Origin: JAPWJZ01 sp964575605
Lineage (GTDB): Bacteria > Pseudomonadota > Alphaproteobacteria > Micavibrionales > UBA2020
Reading direction: 5' to 3'
Length of the DNA stretch: 64,000 nt
Assembly (NCBI GenBank): GCA_964575605.1
Contig: CAZNRN010000002.1
Span: 1 to 64,000 of the forward strand
The notes under the pieces were generated by a model that searched no databases, was not told the origin of the DNA, and saw only the letters and a list, made by a program, of their open reading frames with translations. A program made the translations under genes and the position numbers. Below are positions 41,216 through 47,603 of this stretch, piece by piece (the stretch's first letter is position 1; the number at the start of each line of letters is the position of its first letter).

Positions 41216-41685
41216 AGCTGGTGGTCCTTGCGCAGTTTTTTCAGGATTGCCCCGGCGTGTTCATGGACCAGGGTATAGACAAGCTCGAAATCTTCTTCCG
41301 TGCCGTACCAGGGGTCGGGCACATCTTGGCCGTCGGTGCGGAACATGGCGATGTTCGCCTTCGCGTTTTTCGGGGCGCGTTTGATGATAATGCCATGGTG
41401 GCCGCTGTCCATGGCGAAAATATAGTCGAAACGGGTGAAATCGTCCGGTTTTAACTGGCGCGCGCGCTGGCGTGAGAGGTCGACGCCTTTTTCATGCGCT
41501 TTCCTGACCGTGCGCGCGTCGGGCGGCTCGCCCACGTGGTAGCTTTCGGTGCCGGCGCTCTCTATATGGAAGGATTCATCCATGCCTTCTTCTGCCGCGA
41601 GGTGCCGGAACACGCCCTCCGCGGTCGGGGAGCGGCAGATATTTCCGGTACAGACGAAAAGGATGTTGAGGACGGGTCTTGTCAT
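41212..41685 (-). CDS. Low-molecular-weight protein-tyrosine-phosphatase family protein
   Basis: Phosphatase of 157 residues. The P-loop FVCTGNICRSP gives nucleophile Cys12 and Arg18; the general acid is in DPWYG. I chose the ATG at 41685, directly before LNILFVCTGN. Coupled by ATGA to the downstream ketosamine kinase, so its natural substrate could be phosphorylated ketoamines (ribulosamine 5-phosphate type) rather than phosphotyrosine; this is inferred from context. Divergent from mnmC with only 40 bases between starts. Confidence 0.92.
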   Translation of the reverse strand: MTRPVLNILFVCTGNICRSPTAEGVFRHLAAEEGMDESFHIESAGTESYHVGEPPDARTVRKAHEKGVDLSRQRARQLKPDDFTRFDYIFAMDSGHHGIIIKRAPKNAKANIAMFRTDGQDVPDPWYGTEEDFELVYTLVHEHAGAILKKLRKDHQL

Positions 41686-41725
41686 TAAAGCTTGGATTTG
41701 TGATCGTATCGTCAGGAAGGTCATT

Positions 41726-43498
41726 TTGGCACTGAAACCCGCAGCTTTGCAATGGTCTGGCGACGGCTCGCTTTTGAGCCTCGACTACGGCGATATCTAT
41801 TTCCAGCGGGGGCAGGGCATCGCGGAATCGCAATATGTATTCCTCGAGAAAAACCGCGTCGAAGAACGTTTGCGGAACTTTGACAGCTTCCGCGTCGCCG
41901 AGCTTGGTTTCGGCACGGGCCTCAACTTCCTCCTGACCCTGAAATGTTTCGCCGCAACATCCGCGAAACGGCTTTTTTACGCCAGCATCGAAAAACACCC
42001 GATACCGAAAGATGATTTGCGCAAGATACTGGCGCATTACGCCCTGCCGCAGACCGACGAACTGCTCGACCAGTACCCGCCGATGGTGGAAGGCTTCCAC
42101 CACCTGCACTTTTTAAACGGCCGCGCGCGGCTGATGCTGCTGTTCGGCGATGTGGCCGATGTCCTGCCGCAGCTGATTGGTGAATTCGACGCCTGGTACC
42201 TCGACGGTTTTTCGCCCGCGAAAAACCCGGGCATGTGGAATGAAAAGCTTTATCCGCTTATCGCGGCAAGGACGGCGGGCGAGGGGACGCTTGCGACCTT
42301 TTCATCCGCAGGCCACGTGCGCCGCGGGCTGGAGGGGGCGGGGTTCAGGGTCGAAAAAGTCGACGGCTACGGCGTCAAGCGCGATATGACGGTCGCGACC
42401 ATGCAGGGCAAGCGCAAAGAATATCCGCGCAAGCAGGTGGCGGTTATCGGGGCCGGTATCGGCGGCTGTGCGGTTGCCTATGCGTTGCGGCAGCGCGGCC
42501 ACAGCCCCGTTATTTACGAGAAGAAAACGGAAGGCCAGCGCCGTGCGCAGCCGCTGGCGGTATTATATCCGAAACTCACCGCCGACCCCTCGCCCATGGG
42601 CAGTTACCATACGCATGCGTTTTTATACGCGCGCGGGCTGGTGCGGCATTTGCAGCTGCCGTCATGGCGCGAATGCGGCGTACTGCACCTCGACCTCGAC
42701 GGCGATGAAAAAGTACGCACGCAAAAACTGCTGGCATCAGGCGAATATCCCGAAGATTTTATACGCGCGGGCGAGGGCGGTTTGTTCCAGCCCGGCGCAG
42801 GCATGCTCGACCCCGTCGAACTCAGTCGCCTTTACCTCGGGGATACGCCGGTACATTTCGGCACCGGCGCGCCTGCTCAAGCCGATACTGTCGTCTATGC
42901 CGCCGGCGCAGCGACAAAACAGCTTATCGACTGGCTGCCTTTGCAAACCGTGCGCGGGCAGATGTCCTTGCTGAAACCGACCGCCGCATCACAAGGGCTT
43001 AATCATGTCATCTGCCACGACGGCTTCCTGACGCCTGCGCTGAACGGCCATCACGGCGCGGGCGCGACGTTTGAAAAAGACAGCACGTTTGACGCCGCGC
43101 GTCCCGAAGACGACGCCGAAAACATCGAAAAGCTAAACCGCCACCTGCCGCAGTTCGGCTTCACGGCGGATGATATCGCGGGCCACAGCTGGGGTTTCCG
43201 CGCCGCCACACCCGACCGCCTGCCCATGGCAGGGGCGCTGCCCGATTACGCGGCCTGCCGCGACAGCTTCGCCGCGCTGCGGGAAGGAAGGGAAGTCATC
43301 GCGCAGCCAACGCCCTTCATTCCGGGCGCCTATATCACCACCGGCTTTGGCGCGCATGGCATGTCGGGCGCCGCGCTCTCGGGCGAGATCGTCGCGGCGG
43401 CGCTCTCGGGCGAGCCCTGCCCCGTGCCCTCGAATCTTCTCGAACACCTTGCGCCCGAACGCTTTATTTTCCGCGGCCTAAAGCGAAAAAAGCTATAA
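41726..43498 (+). CDS. mnmC: Bifunctional tRNA-modifying enzyme MnmC
   Basis: Completes 5-methylaminomethyl-2-thiouridine (mnm5s2U) at the tRNA wobble base. The N-terminal methyltransferase domain has ELGFGTGLNFLLTL (SAM site) and DAWYLDGFSPAKNPGMWNE; the C-terminal FAD oxidoreductase starts near residue 235 with VAVIGAGIGGCAVAYALRQRG (glycine-rich FAD loop; read as VAVIGAGIGGCAVAYALRQ). Both catalytic halves are present in 590 residues. I chose TTG at 41726 (MALKPAALQW) because AGGAAGG lies just upstream; a longer ATG frame overlaps the divergent phosphatase gene. Confidence 0.93.
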   Translation: MALKPAALQWSGDGSLLSLDYGDIYFQRGQGIAESQYVFLEKNRVEERLRNFDSFRVAELGFGTGLNFLLTLKCFAATSAKRLFYASIEKHPIPKDDLRKILAHYALPQTDELLDQYPPMVEGFHHLHFLNGRARLMLLFGDVADVLPQLIGEFDAWYLDGFSPAKNPGMWNEKLYPLIAARTAGEGTLATFSSAGHVRRGLEGAGFRVEKVDGYGVKRDMTVATMQGKRKEYPRKQVAVIGAGIGGCAVAYALRQRGHSPVIYEKKTEGQRRAQPLAVLYPKLTADPSPMGSYHTHAFLYARGLVRHLQLPSWRECGVLHLDLDGDEKVRTQKLLASGEYPEDFIRAGEGGLFQPGAGMLDPVELSRLYLGDTPVHFGTGAPAQADTVVYAAGAATKQLIDWLPLQTVRGQMSLLKPTAASQGLNHVICHDGFLTPALNGHHGAGATFEKDSTFDAARPEDDAENIEKLNRHLPQFGFTADDIAGHSWGFRAATPDRLPMAGALPDYAACRDSFAALREGREVIAQPTPFIPGAYITTGFGAHGMSGAALSGEIVAAALSGEPCPVPSNLLEHLAPERFIFRGLKRKKL

Positions 43499-43524
43499 AT
43501 ATTAATATCTTAAATATCATTTAA

Positions 43525-43553
43525 TTGACATAACAACGGCCGGTTGCTATGGT
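43525..43553 (+). promoter_or_regulatory. Sigma-70-type promoter of the tail-motif operon
   Basis: TTGACA (43525-43530), a 17-base spacer and TATGGT (43548-43553), in an AT-rich stretch between mnmC and the next gene. A transcript would start near 43560, about 33 bases before the first ATG. The -35 region (TTGACATAACAA) resembles that of the ankyrin gene at 47604. Confidence 0.7.
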
Positions 43554-43592
43554 GGGCACCTTATATATTTCAATGGATTGGAAGCCCGTCCG

Positions 43593-44042
43593 ATGTTCTG
43601 GCGCAAAAAACAAAAAGACTCCGAAACCGAACTCAAAAAGAAAATCGCCGAGGCCGAAAAGCTGGTCGCCGACGCGCTGAAAGATGTGCATAACCTCACG
43701 CCCGAGGAGCAGCAGGAATTGAAACGCCTGGCCGCCGCCGCCGGCATCGCGGGCTCCTCCCTCAAAATCGCGCAGACGATTAAAAACGCGGACGACTTCG
43801 GCGACAAGATGCACGAACAGACGTTGAAGATGATCGAAGAAGCCCATGCCATGGCGCAAGGCGCCGCGCCCAAAGGCGGCATCGATCCCGCAAAACTCGA
43901 GGCAGCCAACGAGCGCCTGAAAGCCCTGATCGCGCAGGAGAAGGAAAAAATCACAGCGCCGCAACAGCCTGCACAACCCGCGGGCCCCATCGAGGTGATG
44001 AAGCCCCTCCGCCTGAAAAAACCCGCAGCGGGCCCGCGATGA
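43593..44042 (+). CDS. Small coiled-coil protein with KPLRLKKP tail
   Basis: Unrecognised cytosolic protein of 149 residues; ATG at 43593 with GGAAG upstream. It is highly charged and helical (WRKKQKDSETELKKKIAEAE, AEKLVADALKDVHNLTPEEQ; later LEAANERLKALIAQEKEKI) with coiled-coil character. The C terminus PIEVMKPLRLKKPAAGPR carries the V-x-K-P-L-x-L-K motif found in the next three genes and elsewhere. It is the first of four genes overlapping by one to four bases (43593-45074). Confidence 0.82.
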   Translation: MFWRKKQKDSETELKKKIAEAEKLVADALKDVHNLTPEEQQELKRLAAAAGIAGSSLKIAQTIKNADDFGDKMHEQTLKMIEEAHAMAQGAAPKGGIDPAKLEAANERLKALIAQEKEKITAPQQPAQPAGPIEVMKPLRLKKPAAGPR

Positions 44043-44425
44043 AAAAGAAGCAAAAACCCCACCTCACCCTTGCGGCGGCCGCTGCGCTCGGCCTGTCGTC
44101 GATGCGCAAACTACCCGCGCAAAAACAGGCCAGCCCGCAACGTCCCGGCTATATCGACCCGCAAAAGCTTATGGATGCCGGCGAGCGCCTACAAAAAATG
44201 ATCGAGCGGGAAAACGCCGCGCGGGAAGAACGCATCAAAGAACTGGAAAAAACCCGGGCCGCGCTCAAGAAAGCAACCGACGACATGATCGAAGCCGTCG
44301 AAGCGCCGAAACGCGCACAGGAACAGCAGGCCGCCGACTGGCGCCAACAGGGCTGCCCCGTCATCGAGGCGGTGACCGTGCGCCGCCCGCTGAAACTGAA
44401 AGCGCCGGGCGGGCCTGCACGATGA
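44039..44425 (+). CDS. Small helical protein with RRPLKLKAP tail
   Basis: Unrecognised protein of 128 residues. A basic, weakly hydrophobic N terminus (KPHLTLAAAAALGLSSMRKL) could be a signal-like helix but is not a convincing signal peptide. The centre is a charged coiled-coil (DAGERLQKMIERENAAREER, IKELEKTRAALKKATDDMIE). The sequence IDPQKLMDAGERLQKMI parallels IDPAKLEAANERLKALI of the preceding protein, so the two may be distant paralogues. C terminus: EAVTVRRPLKLKAPGGPAR. Overlaps both neighbours by four bases. Confidence 0.8.
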   Translation: MKKKQKPHLTLAAAAALGLSSMRKLPAQKQASPQRPGYIDPQKLMDAGERLQKMIERENAAREERIKELEKTRAALKKATDDMIEAVEAPKRAQEQQAADWRQQGCPVIEAVTVRRPLKLKAPGGPAR

Positions 44426-44841
44426 GAGCTAAAAAGAAATCAGCACCCGAAATCCCCGGCCTCTGGCAGCTGGAAAGCGACGGCCGCCCGCTCGTCGCGG
44501 TATTCCACGCGAAATGGTGCAAGGTCTGCAAGGCCGCCCTGCCCGAGGTCGAAAAAGCAGCCGCGGAAAAGTTCAAGGTCGTGGCCATCGACGTCGACGA
44601 ATATCCCGATTTGTCGAACGCGCTGAAAATCTCCTCGGTCCCGACGGCCATCGGCTTCCACGGCGGGCGGGCCTCCTATGGCGTGGTCGGCAGGCTGTCG
44701 CCCAGAAGCCTGCAAACCTTCCTCGCCAAGGTCGAAAAATTCCACGCCGACAACGCCGCCGCGGCCGCGGCAAACAGCATCCCCGCCATCAGCCGCAGTA
44801 TAAAGGTCTATAAACCCCTCAAACTGAAACAGGCCGGATAA
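44422..44841 (+). CDS. Thioredoxin-like protein with KPLKLK tail
   Basis: Cytosolic thioredoxin-fold protein of 139 residues. The active site is AKWCKVCKAALPEVEKAA, with CxxC reading C-K-V-C instead of CGPC; the cis-proline is in ISSVPTAIGFHGG. A VAIDVDEYPDLSNALKI strand-helix segment matches the family. Then follows an Ala-rich linker (ADNAAAAAANSIPAISRS) and the tail SIKVYKPLKLKQAG. No signal peptide, so it would act in the cytoplasm unless exported by another route. Overlaps the preceding gene by four bases and the next by one. Confidence 0.88.
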   Translation: MRAKKKSAPEIPGLWQLESDGRPLVAVFHAKWCKVCKAALPEVEKAAAEKFKVVAIDVDEYPDLSNALKISSVPTAIGFHGGRASYGVVGRLSPRSLQTFLAKVEKFHADNAAAAAANSIPAISRSIKVYKPLKLKQAG

Positions 44842-45074
44842 TGTCGCAACTTGCCAAAGACCAGCGCGAAAAAACGCTTGAAATGACCGAAGCCGCCGCC
44901 GACGTCCTGCGCCGCGCGCAAAGGGGCGAAGCCACCCCGCAGGAAGTCGCCGAAGCGACCAGCGCGCTGCTCGGCCGCCTGTCCGAAGAACACGCCACCG
45001 GCGACGCGCTGAAAGGCACGGTCGTGCAAAAGGATATTACGGTCGGCAGGCCGTTGAAGATAAAACCCAAGTAA
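44841..45074 (+). CDS. Very small helical protein with RPLKIKPK tail
   Basis: Unrecognised 77-residue protein, last of the four-gene tail operon. A charged helical body (DQREKTLEMTEAAADVLRRA, EVAEATSALLGRLSEEHATG) is followed by VVQKDITVGRPLKIKPK at the very end. The ATG overlaps the thioredoxin-like stop by one base (TAATG). That a protein this small still carries the full tail suggests the tail is its key feature. Confidence 0.8.
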   Translation: MSQLAKDQREKTLEMTEAAADVLRRAQRGEATPQEVAEATSALLGRLSEEHATGDALKGTVVQKDITVGRPLKIKPK

Positions 45075-45587
45075 CACGCCGTAACCCGGCTTTCGGCGGG
45101 GTCAACTTGGGTTTATGGTATTTATACACCACAATGTCACACGCCAGGCGGCAGGGAATTTCATAAAGAACTTGCTTTCAACTCCCGGTCGGATTAATCA
45201 TATTCCATCCAAATAAGCTGAGTGCATACTACCGTGGAACGATTTTGGTAGAAGTTTCTCGTCCACGCTCAAAAGCACAATTTGCAAAACCGTCTGAATA
45301 TCTAAATTTGTTATTCGGGTTATTGTCATGGATAAGAAATATTTTGTTTGGAATTTCTTCGCCTCACAACATTTTACTTCCCAGTATGAGGACAAAGTCT
45401 GGCCTCTGCCGTCCGGCCTGATTTATGCAGGCGCACCTCCCCTTATTTGCGGCCTTGTTTAACGAGGTTGCTCCCTGCACTGCACACGATACGAGTATCT
45501 TCAACCGTGCTGTGCCCTAAAGAAGCCTTCCGCGCTTTTGCGCGGAAGGACGCATCATTAAAAATATGTGATATAAGGAGACTTTCT
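45075..45587 (+). other. AT-richer non-coding stretch with structured 3' part
   Basis: No convincing gene in 513 bases. The left part (45100-45400) is clearly less GC-rich than the surroundings; a 65-codon minus-strand frame (45198-45395, TTG start) looks like chance or a remnant. The right part (about 45400-45565) is GC-rich and could fold: CCTG/CAGG around 45418; GCGGCCT/AGGTTGC with loop TGTTTAACG (45450-45472); GATA/TATC around 45490; then a perfect ten-pair hairpin CCTTCCGCGC-TTTT-GCGCGGAAGG (45526-45549). An unidentified small RNA or leader of the next gene is possible. Confidence 0.45.
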
Positions 45588-45830
45588 ATGTCTAAATTGC
45601 GTCAAGCATTTAAAGCAGCAGCTGCCGATGTGAAAAACAACTTTGGCGAGAAGGCTGCAAATATAGCTGGCACTACAGCCCTTGGAGCCACCATTCTGTA
45701 TGTTGTGGGAGGCACCGGCGCTCTTGCCACCGGCGTAGGCCCGGTTATGGTGGGTGCTTTTCTTGGCGCCGGCGGCATTAGTGCGGTAAAGGCTGGTTAT
45801 AAAGCCTATAGAGCAGCATCGCCCAAGTAA
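45588..45830 (+). CDS. Small glycine-rich hydrophobic protein
   Basis: Protein of 80 residues with a consensus ribosome-binding site (AAGGAG) before the ATG. A basic amphipathic N terminus (MSKLRQAFKAAAADVKNNFG) leads into two glycine-rich hydrophobic segments (GTTALGATILYVVGG, VMVGAFLGAGGISAV) and ends KAGYKAYRAASPK. The layout parallels the protein at 11806-12213. It could be a membrane-inserting or bacteriocin-like peptide; there is no leader motif or immunity gene to support this. GC content is lower than average, suggesting recent arrival together with the region upstream. Confidence 0.72.
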   Translation: MSKLRQAFKAAAADVKNNFGEKAANIAGTTALGATILYVVGGTGALATGVGPVMVGAFLGAGGISAVKAGYKAYRAASPK

Positions 45831-45963
45831 AAGCGCGAGGGTAAATCTATGCACAGCAGCGATGCAGCCTCTATTTAGGCTGTAAATACAATTTATTCAC
45901 GTAGTTAACATCAGCCCCCAATCTCGCCGGGGTTACAGGGCGGTGAGGGAAAAAAGAGGTTGC

Positions 45964-46560
45964 TTACTTGTTCAGCGCTGCCTCCGCGCGGTTCTTGGCG
46001 TTGACGCGGCCGTCATAGACGCCCAGCCATTCTTTTTTCTCGATCGCGTGGCTCTTGTTCACGTCGGTGACGTTGAAGGCCTGCCCGGTGAATTCGGCGG
46101 GCGACAGGCCGTCGCCGTCCTTGTCGAATTTCGACAGCATGGTCTGTTCCATGATGTCTTCCTCGGTCGCTTCCTGCTTGTCGGCGACGCCGTCGTTGTT
46201 GTCGTCATAGGTCAGTTTCGTGGTCTTCTTCATCGGGCTGATCGACAGCACGGCCTTGCGCTCGTATTCGACGTTGTCGATCACCTGGTTGCCGTCGGTG
46301 TCGTAAAGGCGGAACAGCATCTCGCCCGCTTCCTCGCGCGTCAGGGTGCCGTCATGGTTCAGGTCGAAATCCTCGAAATGGATGGCGCGGCTGCCGTTTG
46401 CGGGCTTGCCGGGCTCGAACACCGTCTCGGTGCTGACCTTGCTGGACGACGTGGTGGTGCTGGTCGTGACGGTTTCGGTCATTTCTTTTTTCGCTTCTTC
46501 GGCGAAGGCAGGCAAAGCGGCCAGAAGGCCGATGAGGACGAAAGCGGGGATGCGGGTCAT
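45964..46560 (-). CDS. Secreted EF-hand protein (paralogue A)
   Basis: Exported calcium-binding protein of 198 residues. Signal peptide MTRIPAFVLIGLLAALPAFA; then a Thr/Ser-rich linker (ETVTTSTTTSSSKVS); then EF-hand-like loops DLNHDGTLTREE, DTDGNQVIDNVE, DDNNDGVADKQE, DKDGDGLSPAEF and a fifth, DVNKSHAIEKKE. The last residues AKNRAEAALNK are identical to those of the gene upstream, its paralogue. A strong terminator separates the two genes, so each probably has its own promoter. Likely acts in the periplasm or outside; partners unknown. Confidence 0.88.
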   Translation of the reverse strand: MTRIPAFVLIGLLAALPAFAEEAKKEMTETVTTSTTTSSSKVSTETVFEPGKPANGSRAIHFEDFDLNHDGTLTREEAGEMLFRLYDTDGNQVIDNVEYERKAVLSISPMKKTTKLTYDDNNDGVADKQEATEEDIMEQTMLSKFDKDGDGLSPAEFTGQAFNVTDVNKSHAIEKKEWLGVYDGRVNAKNRAEAALNK

Positions 46561-46676
46561 GTGAAGCTCCTTTTAGGACATGATGAAACTGCCAAAGTAT
46601 TCTAGGGCCGCGGCAGGGATTGGCAATGTGGATTTTTCGTGCAGCAACGCGCTGGATTTCTTTAATCCGGCCTTGT

Positions 46677-46709
46677 GAAAAGGCAGCCCCGGCATGATGC
46701 CGGGGCTGC
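46677..46709 (-). terminator. Intrinsic terminator after EF-hand gene B
   Basis: A perfect 12-base-pair stem, GCAGCCCCGGCA-TGA-TGCCGGGGCTGC (46683-46709; loop TGA), followed on the minus strand by CTTTTC. It ends the transcript of the upstream EF-hand gene. Confidence 0.85.
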
Positions 46710-46729
46710 TTACAGGGTAGAGCCGGATG

Positions 46730-47491
46730 TTATTTGTTCAACGCTGCCTCGGCGCGGTTTTTCGCGTCGATCTGGGCGTCGTAGGAGCCGATCCATTCCT
46801 TCTTGTCGACGGCATGGTCGTTGTTGATATCGACCTCGTTGAAATGCTCGCCGGTGAATTCATGGGCGGAGAGGCCGTCGCCGTTGCGGTCAAAGCGCGA
46901 CAGCATCGAACGCTGCATGAAATCGTCGACGGTCACGACGGTCTTGTCGGCGATGCCGTCGTTGTCGAAGTCATAGCTCATGCGCGTCACGGCCTGCATC
47001 GGCGTGACGGTCAGCACGGCTTTTTTCTCGAACTCGATGTTGTCGATCACCATGTTGCCGTCCATGTCATAGAGCTTGAACAGCATCTCGCCCGCTTCCC
47101 AGCGCGCCAGCATGGCGTCGTGGTTGATGTCGAAATCCTCGAAGTGGATGGTGCGCACGCCGGCCACGACGGGTATGACGGCGGGGGACGTCACGACAGT
47201 GCCGGGGGCGACAACGACGGGCGCCGACGGGTTAACGATCATGGGCGTCGTCGTGGTGGTCACGACACCGCCGGTCGTTGTCACGACGGGGGCGGCCATC
47301 ACGGGTTCGGTTGTGGTGATGGTGGTGGACGAATGGGTGGGCTCGACCACAACCGGCGTCACGGGCACGGGGCTCGCGGGCGTGATGGTGGTGGTTTTGG
47401 TGGTCGTGGTGATGGTCGTCTCGGCCATTGCGGGCAGGGATACCAGCAGGGCCACAGTGGCCACCATATTCAGAAGGGCGAAGCGTTTCAT
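46730..47491 (-). CDS. Secreted EF-hand protein (paralogue B) with Thr/Val/Pro linker
   Basis: Exported protein of 253 residues; ATG at 47491 with AGGAG upstream. Signal peptide MKRFALLNMVATVALLVSLP(AMA), then about 90 residues of low-complexity Thr/Val/Pro sequence (ETTITTTTKTTTITPASPVP), then EF-hand-like loops DINHDAMLARWE, DMDGNMVIDNIE, DFDNDGIADKTV, DRNGDGLSAHEF and DINNDHAVDKKE. Same order of loops and same end (AKNRAEAALNK) as the downstream paralogue, which has a much shorter linker. Divergent from a large ankyrin gene. Confidence 0.88.
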   Translation of the reverse strand: MKRFALLNMVATVALLVSLPAMAETTITTTTKTTTITPASPVPVTPVVVEPTHSSTTITTTEPVMAAPVVTTTGGVVTTTTTPMIVNPSAPVVVAPGTVVTSPAVIPVVAGVRTIHFEDFDINHDAMLARWEAGEMLFKLYDMDGNMVIDNIEFEKKAVLTVTPMQAVTRMSYDFDNDGIADKTVVTVDDFMQRSMLSRFDRNGDGLSAHEFTGEHFNEVDINNDHAVDKKEWIGSYDAQIDAKNRAEAALNK

Positions 47492-47544
47492 TGTGAGTCT
47501 CCTGTTAAAAAACCGTTTTATTTCAATCATCTAACGAATCATAT

Positions 47545-47572
47545 TTGACATAAACAAAGGGTGCTGTAGACT
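47545..47572 (+). promoter_or_regulatory. Putative promoter of ankyrin gene
   Basis: TTGACA (47545-47550), 16-base spacer, TAGACT (47567-47572). The first nine bases, TTGACATAA, are the same as in the promoter at 43525. Confidence 0.5.
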
Positions 47573-47603
47573 GCCCGAAGCACAATATAAACAGGGGTGC
47601 CGT

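Noticed and set aside
45198..45395. 65-codon minus-strand frame in the low-GC stretch
   Set aside because: TTG start without a ribosome-binding site, no family features; could be a remnant but is not supportable as a gene.
45400..45565. 6S RNA or tmRNA in the structured stretch
   Set aside because: No tag-peptide reading frame or recognisable 6S closing stem/bubble could be established by eye; recorded only as a possible structured RNA.
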